The notes beneath the pieces were generated by a model. That model ran no database searches. It was not told where the DNA came from and saw only the letters and a list, made by a program, of their open reading frames with translations. From Warburgia ugandensis (lineage: Eukaryota; Streptophyta; Magnoliopsida; Canellales; Canellaceae): 64,000 bases of DNA. Both the position numbers and the translations under genes were made by a program. Positions 36,671-47,147 of the stretch are shown one piece after another; positions within the stretch are counted from its first letter, which is position 1, and the number at the start of each line of letters is the position of its first letter. The stretch spans positions 47,185,880 to 47,249,879 of the forward strand of contig CP141132.1 of assembly GCA_035236585.1 (NCBI GenBank), read 5' to 3'.

Positions 36671-38344
36671 GTTAGGTAATGTCTGGCTGAAGACATTAAA
36701 CTTAGTGCTCATTGGGAGGCAACCCAAGGGTTTAGAGTCTACATCACTCAACTTTCATATAGAATCCTATGTTTTCAAACATTGGGGACAATGTTTCATT
36801 TAGGTTGGGGGGTGTAGATGCACTAGAGATTTTGAATTTTCTTGAAAAAAGAAATTGAAATTTTTTGAAAAAACAAAAAGTTTTTAAAGAAGAGTTCCCT
36901 TACTGTGATGAGAACTGGATGTTCATAATTTAGTAAATATACTGTTTTCACCTCTTAATGGGAGTGCATATGATTAGTTTTGCATGTCATTCATGTGTTA
37001 AAGCATTTTATGAAATTTAATTCTTGGAAACCAAGTACACAGCACATAATCAAGACTAATATAGAGATATGACTTAGAGACCATGAGGAAAATCAGTGGA
37101 GACTTATAACCTAGTGAGAGTTTGAGACTGTCTTCTTTTAGAGAGTTATAAGTAATTCCTTGATTTCTTCAGCGCACATACATTAGTGTGATTCTGTTAT
37201 CATCGTTTTGGTTAAACATCAAGAATAAAGAGGAGTAATAGCTTTAATTTCAAAATTTTATTGAATCTGATAGGCTTTAAGAAACCTAGGAAATTATATA
37301 GGCCATCCTTGCTCAGCCCAGAGGCATAAAGCCTACCCAATATAGTATACCACTAGTTAGCCTTTTGAGCCTGTTATTAAGCCTTTTCTTTCTTAGCCCC
37401 ATTCACCTTAACCCAAAATAACCCAAAATAAGTAACCACTACCCATCTTCAAAATGAGGAGAGTAGAAAAAATTTCAAAAATAGGACAAAAAGTCAAAGA
37501 AGTGAGAAATTTTTTTTAATGTCTTTCTTCCAAAGAAAAAAAAAAGAAAAAAAGAAAAAGAAAGAAAGAACAAAGTCTGAAAAGAGAAATTCACTTCAAG
37601 AACAAACCCAAAAGAAAAGTTGTCCTAGCAGATATTCATCAAAGACATCTACTCAATTTTGAACTTTTAAAATCTTTATACCTTTCTTTTCTAAACCTGT
37701 CCTAAGCCTACATTTCGTCCTAGTTAAAGACCTATTGATCTTAGGTGGACATAGCCTTAAAAGATGAGATAAAAAGAAAGAATTAAGGTAAACCCCTAAT
37801 ATTCTTGGTGATAACATCCACTCCTAGGGATCACTTTCCTTTGTCTCATGAGCGTTAAAAAGAATTATGTGAACCATCAGTTTGTTGGATTCGGTCACAT
37901 AATGAGCGAAATATGTAACCCCTTATCTGAGAGTTTTATTTCTGAGCATATACCTGTGAGGATTTGAGGTCAAAGCATATTTCCAATGAAATGTAAGCAT
38001 ATCTAATTAGAAGTCAAGATTTATGTGACTGAACACACACACATATGCACTCTGAGAAATAGCTCAAATAAAATGTCTTTAATATGTGTATGGTATATAA
38101 AATTGTCAAATCCTCTTCATTAAGTTGTGAAAAATTAGTAAAGTTGCTAATGAATGAGGGTTCTCTGAGATAAAATAAGGGACTTAACTTTACTGAATTT
38201 TGTGGGTATATTCACTGCAAACCCTCACGAGGCCTAACTCGTCCACTAGGGGTAACCTAGGGGTTCAAGGGCTTATTGCATGTGCTAAATGCAATTGTGA
38301 GTATCTACGAAAGTTACACTTGGTATAGTTTTGTGTAAAATAGT
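36671..38344 (+). other. 3' non-coding region of E1
   Basis: No reading frame. It begins with CATTGGGAGGCAACCCAAGG-like sequence, then GGGGACAATGTTT and TTGGGGGG (36,783-36,812), a layout seen in plant Athila/Tat-type non-autonomous elements. A purine-rich stretch with AAAAGTCAAAG lies at 37,485-37,600. Blocks here are shared on the opposite strand with 9,793-11,013 in G. No convincing polypurine tract sits directly before the right LTR. Confidence 0.65.
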
Positions 38345-39792
38345 TGTTTGCATGTTTAATTTTGGCTAAAAGACCCCTAATTTAGTATTCAATTGGATCA
38401 TCTAATCGTCCAAATTGCAAAATTTAGCTTGATTGACCATCCAAACCTTAATTTTCTCAAAATCAATGATTAGATGATTAATGTGCGGTTTTGATTAGTC
38501 TAATTTAGTCTTTTATTTTTGCAGATCAACCAAAATATGCTTGGATGGATTAGATCGAATTTCAATAATACATATCATCTTCAAGATCAATAAGGCAAGA
38601 GTGGATGGTTTCCTAAAAGAAGAAGAATTATAATAAGGAGAGGAGATTAGGGATAACTCTTGGAAGAAGATGAGGTTTCCTAGTAGGAAACTAATTCTTA
38701 GAAGATAAGGAAAGAGTTGAGAAAAAGAAGGAAGTGCAAAGTCTATAAAGAGGGAGCCATATGAGGGAGAGGGGGAGGAAGTTTTTGGAGTTTGGAGTTT
38801 TTGGGGAGTTTTGGTTGTTTCGTTGCTTACATTCTTCATCGTTTTAGGCTTCCATCGCCCCCAGCACTGCACCAATCAAGCTACTCAACCTTGTCTACAC
38901 CTTTCCAGCACTTGTTGAAGTTTGCCCAGGTCGCCTCCACCTTCCCGATCCACGGCACTCCTCTACTTCTCGTTGTTTCTCCCTCAACCCCATTTCTTCT
39001 CAATCATCGCCACCATCAATTATTTTCTAATGAAAACCTATCTCTACCTCCTCTGTTTCCCAACACCTCTATTCAGCTCTAATCCAGAACACCGGCCCAC
39101 ACCCAGAACAGAAAAAACCGAAGGCCAGGACGTTCTCTCTGGCTCCCACCGCACCAGGCATCATTTCTCCCCTTCCTCCTCTGCCCCACGCCATTGTTAC
39201 CAATGGATCCGATGTTTTTCTCACCTCTGGACGTCCCAAAGAAGGAAACCCGAAGCGGGCTTTCCTCCCACATCGCTACCCCCTTCTCCCTCCTCCGGAT
39301 CCATCTCCTCCATTCTCCGGCTTCTCCTTCGCTGGGTTTTTCCTAATTTTTGTTAAAAAATAGATTTTTAATAATATTTCAATTTTTCCCTTCAATTTTA
39401 AATGCAATGACATTTCTGTTCATTTTCATTAATTACATCTGTGTCCCCTGTTTAATTACATCTATATCCTCTATTTATTTACATATGTGTCCCTATTCCA
39501 ATTAAGCTTTATTTTATCCATCTTTTGACAGTGTTATTCAGGGACAATGCTATCTACAGACAGTGTGATTTAGTGATGTTTGATTAGTTATTTTATATTT
39601 TCTGGAAGTGAAAGTTATGTAAAGTGCATCAATTGAATAAATCTGAATGATTAGGCTAGTTTTATTGTTCCCTTTTAGTTTTAAATAATTAAATTTTATT
39701 AAAAACTCCACTTAAAGCGAGTCCCTGTGGGTATGACCCGTATTTGCATAGCTATACTACAATAGCCCGTGCACTTGCGAAAAACATCAACA
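38345..39792 (+). repeat. Right (3') LTR of E1
   Basis: It starts TGTTTGCATG and ends CATCAACA, 1,448 bp. It matches the left LTR closely apart from a 359-bp deletion at 38,851-38,855. Its TATAAAG box (38,744-38,750) is identical in context to the left one, so it could promote readthrough into 39.8 kb. Confidence 0.93.
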
Positions 39793-41639
39793 CCCAATGA
39801 AATCCTCAACCAAGCTTTAGGAAGTAGAAGAGTCCTTGACTACCATTAGAAGATTTTCGTCCTTTTCCTTTATTCCCAAATCCCGAAGAAGAAAAGATGA
39901 AAGATGGAAAGCTAGAAGAAGATGATGGTTGTGATGAAGTGGAAGATGGAGGGTGTGCAAGTGAAGGAAGGGAGAAGGTTGGATGGTGAATGTAATGTAA
40001 AGAGTAAGGAAAATGAATAAAAAGAATGGGAGAAGAAGAAGATGGGGGAAGAAAGAAAGGGAAGTGGGGATGGAAGAGCTTCCTTTCCTCTTCTTCAAAG
40101 TCTTGAACTTTGATCTTGTGGGAGATTTAGTAAGGTGATCTCTCATCCTCTATTTTGCCTAGTCTTAGCTTTCAAGTACAAGGGAAAGGTAAGAGATAAA
40201 AATAATAAAATAAATAAAATAAAAAATCTTATTTTCACATCTCATTTATAGATTTTGAGGAAAGGAAGCCCTAGGAGAGGTTAAGGGATGAAGGTAATAA
40301 GTGGGGAAAGGAAAGAAATAGAAAGAAGTAGCTTAGGATGGAAGAAAGGGAGGCTAAGTGGAATTAGTAAGTGTATCCAAAGGGGAAGGCGAGGAATCCA
40401 TATTTAGAAAGTGTTTGACTAGAATTTTAAAGTTGGACTATGAATGGAATGGGAAAGTGGGGAAAAAGAAAGGAAGGAAAGTGAATTTAGTAAGGTAGGA
40501 AAGAATATTTGTTTAGCAAAGGAAAGAAGATTGCTTAGAAGGGAAGACAGATTTATTAGGAAGGTGGGCTGACTTTGGTTAAACTTAGAAAGTCATAGGT
40601 GGGGGCATCTTTTTCAATTCAAGAAAGTGGGATGAATTTGGAAGGTGGTGAAATGGAAAAGGAAGGAAGTAAGTTAATGGAGAGGTAAGGAATGAGTGGG
40701 AATGGAAAGAGATGGAAGGAAAGTGGGAGAAATGGAATGTAGGTGGAGAAAATCAAGGACATTCAAAATTAGAAAGTCCTACAAAGAGGGATATTTTTTT
40801 CTATTTCGGTGTGTGCAGGTGTGGGTGGGTGGGTGAGTGTGTTTAGAAATCCTATGATGAGATGGATGTTGAATCAAGATGGGTGTTTGAGATCTTCTAT
40901 TCCTTAGGGTTTTGGGTTGACTTTTCAACATGGGAAAGGAGACTAGGGTTTCCTTCATTGCTTCACTTCAATCTTAGCTCTTAGGTCATCCTTACCCTTG
41001 AATGGATCGATGGGATCCCATTTAGATCTTCCTTAAAACTTTATTTTCTCTTTACCATTGGATTGGACTACCCTAGGATGAACAACCTTGATTCTTGAAG
41101 ATCTTCATATGCTTATGTGAACCAATTATGCTTTAATATCTTGTATGGATAAGATATCCAATTATTGGTTGATCTTGTTTGATTTGGTTAAGTAGGTGAG
41201 AGAAAATAAGTGAAAAGTTTTCATGTGGCCCCATTCTTCTTCTTTTTCTGAGAAACTTTCATTGTATATAATTCCATTATATGTGAATTGAGCTTCTCTC
41301 TTAAGCCTCTTAAGGTGATGTAATGTATGCAAGTGTACATGAATTAGAATTTTTCTAACTTTTTGGCCATTCTGAGTTTGATAGTGACACCCAATGATCA
41401 TTTTGAACCTCTAGGACCTTCTTTTAGGCATGTTTGACTCATAATGTAGATTGGTTTCACAAATTCCTCTTTCTAAAGTAAAATTGGCAATTTTTTATCT
41501 TTTTTTAAATTGTACCATGTGCCTGCAAATAGTAGAATTAACCTTAATTAGTGATAATTAATTAATTTTTTGGGCTAAAACCTTCTAAATATAGAGGTAT
41601 GTATGTAATATTCCTATATCATCAATTATCATAAATACA

Positions 41640-42330
41640 ATTAAAATTAGGTAACTTGTAAGAGTTGGTCTAGCCTATCTTTAGACTGTGATTCACAGAT
41701 ATAGTTAAAATTAGGCGACTCGTGAGAGTTGGCCTTAGCCCATTTACATATTTTGCTCTATTAATACGATTAAAATTCAACAACTCATGAGAGTTGGTCT
41801 GGCCTATCTACATACTATGATTCACAGATATAGTTAAAATTAGGTGATATGTGAGACTTGGTCCTAGCCCACTTACAAATTTTGTTCTATTGATATAATT
41901 AAGTTCATGCAACTAGTGAGAGTTGGTTTGGCCTATCTAGAAAATGTAATTCATGGAAACCATTAAATAAGCCAAGTCAAGAGAGTTGATCCTAGCTCAT
42001 TTACATATTTTGCTCTATTTATATGGTTAAAATTAGGTGACTCATGAGAGTTGGTTATGCCCGTTTATAGACTCTGATTCATAGATATGGTTAAAATCAA
42101 GCGACTCACAAGAGTTGGTCCTAGCCCATTGACAGATTCTACTCTACTAATACTATTAAAATCAAGTTACTCGTAAGAGTTGGTCCTGGCTTATTTATGG
42201 ACCATGTTCTATAGATAAGGTTAGAAACAAGCAACTCATGAGGGTTGGTCCTGGCCTATCAATAGATATTGATTTATTGATGTAGTCAAAATCAAGCGAC
42301 TCATAAAAGTTAGCCTGGACTAAAGTGAGT
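41640..42330 (+). repeat. 64-bp minisatellite, about 11 units
   Basis: Units of the type TTAAAATTAGGYGACTCGTGAGAG..TTGGTCYTRGCCYATTTA repeat with spacing 64-65 bp; the TTAGG/TTCAA anchor falls at 41,647, 41,711 and 41,776. Alternate units are more alike, hinting at a higher-order dimer. It is not CRISPR-like, since there are no unique spacers. Confidence 0.88.
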
Positions 42331-43014
42331 TATAACACCCTCATTATTTTATTGGTGAGAGTAGCTGATGAGGGTGGGTACAGCATTGCACTGGTAGACT
42401 TCTCGGTGCTCAGGATTTTTTATGTATTTTTTATTATTTGTTTTGTATGATTCCTCCACACAATTTTTGAGGATTTGTGTTGGGATTTTATTATCGAGAT
42501 TTGACAATATTGTATGAATGACAGTTTGATGTTTTGTGCATATTTTAGTATGTTTTGAGTTTTCTCACTGAGTTGAGAATTTGATGTAGATTGTGATTTT
42601 GTGATTTAAATGAAATGTATTGACATTGATGCATTAAGGTTTCATGCATTTGACATTGTTATATGAATGTGTTTCATGAGTTTACAATCATTTGATATTA
42701 ATTTATGGGTATATGAATATCTGAAACATGGTACGTATTAGACATGTAGTTGTGATTTCTCAAAATTATGTTTCATATTTGTATTATGAATGTATAAGAT
42801 TGAGTTTGGTTCTTACCAAATGTATGATTTGAGAATTGAATAGTTTTGACACAAATGCACAATTTGTAATATTATGAAATTGACATGAGTATTATGTTTC
42901 GAGATATATTGATTTGATCATATATGTTATTATTAAAAGCATTGATTTTAGTAAATTATAATTTGTATTCATTATTATGTATCTTGTTCCACCTGAACAA
43001 GAACAAGCTTGCTA

Positions 43015-43040
43015 AGATATTATATTTGTTTATAATATCT
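43015..43040 (+). promoter_or_regulatory. Conserved LTR hairpin (41.6-kb LTR copy)
   Basis: AGATATTATA and TATAATATCT form a perfect 10-bp stem with a 6-base loop. Compared with 17,642 (AGACATTGTA), both members of two base pairs have changed together, which keeps the stem. Confidence 0.75.
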
Positions 43041-43623
43041 CAAATTTGATAAAATAGAACAAAAGAAAGAAAACAAAAGATAGAATAAAGAGTTGCAAAA
43101 GATATCAACAATAGTGACGTCAAGGTAAGTATAGAAGACATGTGGATGTTCTTTTTGGATATGATGAATTGGTCCATTCCTTTATGACTTTTACTTTGCG
43201 AACATGTGAACAAGTATGAGAAATGATGGTTGTGACTGGGTAAATTCAGACTATGATAAAATTTGTTTTCAAAATACTTCCTTAAAAGTAACAATGTTTT
43301 GTTTTTCAAACTAATGATGTACTTGAAAATTGAATGGGAACAAATTCTCCTTTATTGTTTATATATATGAATGATGTCCATCACGGATACCAAAAATGTG
43401 TAATATCCAAGAAATAGAGGAAACTCTGTTAGATTTTCAGTAAAAAAATGAAATGCTCATTTTACCATTAGATCCCTAACTATAAAGTAGTGATGACACT
43501 TGGGGCCATATTTCTATGGAAAAATGTTTTTGCTATTTGTTTTCCGGAAGGATTTTCAACTAGAGGCCTCGCTTTTCAAAAACAATTGAGAAAACATCAC
43601 CTAAAAACTCGGGTCATTTCAAT

Positions 43624-43637
43624 TGGTATCAAAGCCT
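43624..43637 (+). other. Primer binding site (initiator-Met tRNA type)
   Basis: TGGTATCAAAGCC follows the LTR end by two bases. It matches the TGGTATCAGAGC primer site complementary to the 3' end of plant initiator tRNA-Met, used by Del/Tekay and many other Ty3/gypsy elements. Confidence 0.85.
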
Positions 43638-44930
43638 AGTTTAATACACGCTATAGCCAGTACTACATGACCAAAAGTCATAAATAACCAACATTTGAGA
43701 GTTGGTTAACCAAGTATGAGTTATAGAGATGACTACATTATTGTAATTGAATCCTAAGCTATTCAAGAGAATAGACATTAGATATATAAATTGTCCCACT
43801 TAGAGCTTAGGATGAGCCTGAACATTTGGGAGACATTTGAGATTGGAGAAAAACAAAGATGACGTGAGGAGATTAAATGAATGGAGACCCAATTGGATAA
43901 TTAGCATATGCATACTAAGACAATGAAAAGAAAATTTAGATTTTCTACCTTTAGTGAAGATGGTTATAAGGCATGATTCAATTGTGAATTGTTGACCATA
44001 ATTATATGGCATAAAATGTAAGAGGAGTTCCATTGAAAGTAACAATCCTTTTTAGGAATGTGATGAGAAGTGTCTCTAATGGATAAGATTGACCTTAGAG
44101 ACTAACGGAGTATGACTAGCCAAGAGTTTGTGTACTAATGTGACATTGTGAATTGTAAAAAGAACTCCAAAAATGTTCAGCTCTAGACAACCCATTTACC
44201 ACTAATTTTATAACTATAAGTTCATGAAAGTCGATCCAATTGAATTGAAAAGGTTAAAGAGCTCAAACTAATGGAAATAATACAAAGGAATAGACCATAT
44301 TTTCAAATTAGAAGTGATTGAATATAGAGATTAAAGGAAAAGCATCCACCTAGGATTGATGAGAATCTTAAGGTAAAGAATGAGATTATAGGTTTATACA
44401 GATTGGCATCCCTAAGTGATGACTTGTCACATGAAGGGAGATCTATTGACATGGATGACCACTTGAGGGCTCAAACACCCTAAGTTGGATGATGTGTATG
44501 GAATTTTGTTAAGCATAATAATTATTATGCAACAATAGTCTGAGGACAATGAGAAAAGAAAATAGGTTTTAGATAACTAGGAGGAGAATGCATTGAAGGA
44601 TGATAATTCAGCAACATTGTGGGATCTACTTGAATAAAATGATCAAGCAAAGAGTATCTAAAGAAAGAGGATTGTTATCCCTGAGAAAAAGAACAAAATT
44701 TCTCCTCCTAATGGAGATGTCCAAGTAGGATTGAACATTGGTCAAAATGATGGTAATAGAGAAGATGTGATGTGTAACTCTAAGAAGTAGAGAATACGTG
44801 AATGGAGGCAACAAAGCTCCAAGTGGGACACCAGAGGATAGATACAAAAGAGTAGGAACTGAGGATAATGGTAAACTTTTAAGGACTAGTTTCCCACATG
44901 ATAAAACAACTCTTAAAAGTTAGAAGGTGG
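43638..44930 (+). other. Degenerate retrotransposon interior, gag region not recognised
   Basis: By position after the primer site this should be the leader and gag of the plus-strand Del-like element. Conceptual translation gives only short runs between stops (for example around 44,370-44,520 and 44,640-44,800). None could be matched with confidence to gag motifs. No zinc knuckle or protease motif was found. Confidence 0.45.
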
Positions 44931-45485
44931 ACCATCTAAAACACTTTCAATTCAATTAATTTACATAAAATGGATAAAAAATTAGTGGTATCACATAAAA
45001 TTATCATTATACTCTCCATAGCATTACACATACTGCTCTAATATTAAAACTTATACTCATAAACGGTCGTCACTATTAATAAACACTTGTCAACAAGAAA
45101 AATTCTTAGTTAGAGATACTAACTCATATACACCATACTCTGGCATCTTACCTTTTGAACCTTACTATTCTCATAAATTACTTTTCTTTTATTCATACAA
45201 GGACAATAATTTCCTTTCTCCTCGACTGCTCATGACTTCTTACTTAATCATTTTCCATGAATAATATGAATCTAGTGTTGATATAATTTTCATTCTATCA
45301 TATTCAACTTTGCAAATTTTAACTCGTTTGCCAACCCTTCTACGTGGAATTTGTTCAAATTTCAAAAATTTCTAAATGAGTTAATCATTTAACTCATGTC
45401 AACTCTAACTTTCACCTTACAATGTTGCCTCAACTTTGAACATTTGGGACTAGCTGTGAGTGGATGGACTACCTATGACACTACC
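44931..45485. other. AT-rich sequence without recognised feature
   Basis: No reading frame, LTR terminus, repeat or known motif was identified. It separates the plus-oriented interior from a probable minus-oriented LTR start at about 45,486. Confidence 0.4.
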
Positions 45486-47139
45486 TATGATGACTTGGGT
45501 TTTAATAATACTTTTTCATATTTATTTTCAAAAGGTGAGACGCCAAGTTTGAAAATGGTTTCAAAAATAAATAGTAAAAATGTTTTCTTTGAAATCCATT
45601 TCCAAAAGCTTAGTGTCGTCCTTCAATCTTTCATTATCCATGAAATATAATGGTATATGCCTAAATTATAATTTTTTACTAAAAATATAGTTTTGTTTTA
45701 AGGAAACAGTAAGAAAACAAGTTTATAGAAATCAGGATCCATCCAGCATCAATCCCAAACCCTATATTATTACATTAGGAGTCCAAAATACACAAATATA
45801 AATATACATGTATAATCCAAGTATCCTCATATGGGTAACATCAAATATAATAAAGTATTTACTCTTGGTCAGGAGATAAACAATGACAGATCCTTCTTTG
45901 CAAATCTACTCTTGTCTATATGAATATGAGATATTGCAGGCATTCAAACATTTACAACATCTCTACAAGATATGCATTAATAATTTGCATGATTAAATTT
46001 AAGGTAATCTTAAACTTTAGATTATCAACTTCTCAAATTAATTCGTGTAAATATCATGAATAAATTCAACAATCCAATATCATATTCGAATTATAATTAG
46101 AATCTTGGATAGACATTTTGAATAGATGTAAATATTACAAATAGATCCAGCAATGCAATACCATGTACAAATCATGATCAAAATCCCAATTAAACTTTTG
46201 AAATAGCAATATGAGTTAAATAGCATCAAACATATAAAAATAGTAATATATCATCATCATTGGCCATTCCCCATTTATACAGGGCCCACATACATCCAGT
46301 CACCCCTGGTCCACATATCTAGTCACTTTAGGTCCACATATATCTAACCACCACTAGGTCAATGGTCATGAACTCATACCAACCATATCATCATGCCACA
46401 CAATCACAGGTACTGTCACTTAATCATACTTGTAGTACTAGGTCTCAAATAACTAAGCACACATGATACTACTTAATCGTGAGATGTAGCTTTAATATTA
46501 CTCATAAGCACATAAATCAAAGTAGTAAATGTATGTGAGTGTAATAACCCCAATTTTTGTAATTGATTGAGAAAATCAATAAAGTTTGACTTTCAGATAT
46601 TTTGGGTTGAAATATTAGGGTTATTTAGAATATACTTTTTATAAAAGTGTAATCAAATAATAAGACATGTAAAATTGAAATTTAACTTAGCAAACCCTTT
46701 AAAATGACTATAAGCATGACAAATTCTAAATTCTGATGAAAAATCCTTAAGTTTCTTCATTTCTTGGACAAAAGGGTAAAATAGTAATTTTACCCAAAAA
46801 TAAAAATATGAGACATCAAAATTTAGAATGTACTGAGAAATACGAATCCAACGCCACTAAGTACACTCAAATCCGAGATCATGGGAATAAAACCCAAAAT
46901 TTTATACATAAATGGCAAAACGGTCCTTTTACACCATGTGGGGCCCACATGGGGCCCACAAAGGACCCAAAAACGAATCTTATGAGCAGCCCACATGAAG
47001 TCATGGGTCAACAAACACCAATTAGTCTTGAGGAAGAAAAATGGAGCATGGGGTAGAAATAATGGAGCATGGGAGACCTTCATGCCATTTAATAATAAAA
47101 AATTAAATATTATAATCATGAAAAAAGGACCAAAATGCC

Positions 47140-47147
47140 TATAAATA
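47140..47147 (+). promoter_or_regulatory. TATA box of S6
   Basis: TATAAATA in the context CCTATAAATACAACCCC lies 600 bp into the LTR, ahead of the GC-rich core, and fits the start of an R region. It could drive rightward transcription. Confidence 0.6.

Larger units (their letters stand above)
32142..39792 (+). mobile_element. Element E1: complete non-autonomous Athila/Tat-like retrotransposon, TSD CCCAA
   Basis: Two highly similar LTRs (32,142-33,957 and 38,345-39,792) enclose a 4.4-kb interior. They are flanked by perfect CCCAA at 32,137-32,141 and 39,793-39,797. A full-length tRNA-Asp primer site lies just inside the left LTR. The interior contains a leader, a 510-codon reading frame with three stops (35,141-36,670) and 1.7 kb of 3' non-coding DNA with a GGGAGGCAACCCA block (36,714) and GGGGACAATGTTT...TTGGGGGG (36,783-36,812). 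There is no gag, protease, reverse transcriptase or integrase. Movement would have depended on an autonomous partner. It is among the younger insertions here, judging by LTR similarity and its intact primer site. Confidence 0.93.
6046..41621 (-). mobile_element. Element G: giant nested gag-only Athila/Tat-like retrotransposon
   Basis: Pieces of one minus-strand element can be read across the insertions. From right to left they are: 5' LTR (31,567-32,141 plus 39,798-41,621), Asp-tRNA-type primer site (31,543-31,560), gag remnant (29,560-30,260), protease-like remnant (28,500-28,860, continuing at 19,430-19,743), 3' untranslated DNA (18,197-18,640, then 9,793-11,013), a polypurine-like tract near 9,796-9,812 and 3' LTR (6,046-9,792). 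Each gap is filled by an insertion with its own 5-bp target duplication, and homology resumes exactly at the duplication. No reverse transcriptase, RNase H or integrase is seen, so G resembles the TR-GAG/LARD class of non-autonomous elements. LTR termini are TGATATAGG and GACACATCA. The left end is cut by CACTA DNA, so its own target duplication is not visible. Confidence 0.78.
31567..41621 (-). repeat. 5' LTR of element G, split by E1
   Basis: Two arms, 31,567-32,141 and 39,798-41,621, surround E1 and together make about 2.4 kb. The inner end is TGATGTGTC beside the primer site; the outer end is CCTATATCA at 41,621, so on the minus strand the LTR runs TGATATAGG to GACACATCA. Its outer 500 bp match the 3' LTR copy at 6,046-7,087. 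The purine-rich stretch 39,830-40,760 (long runs of GGAAAG-type sequence) shows no coding sense. Confidence 0.75.
41622..43621 (+). mobile_element. 3' portion of a plus-oriented Del-like LTR
   Basis: The sequence holds a 64-bp minisatellite, the hairpin at 43,015 and the AGAGGAAACTCTGTTAGATTTTCAG block. It ends in AACTCGGGTCATTTCA followed directly by an initiator-Met primer site, which marks it as a 5' LTR. Its start is missing: at 41,621 it meets the outer end of element G, so G probably inserted into this LTR. The other half would lie beyond the left end of G, where CACTA DNA now is, and was not found. Confidence 0.75.

Noticed and set aside
41640-42330. Regular repeats as a possible CRISPR array
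   Set aside because: Units are contiguous 64-bp repeats without unique spacers, in plant retrotransposon LTR DNA.
44931-45485. Host gene or RNA gene in the gap between elements
   Set aside because: No frame, splice pattern, tRNA cloverleaf or conserved motif could be seen.
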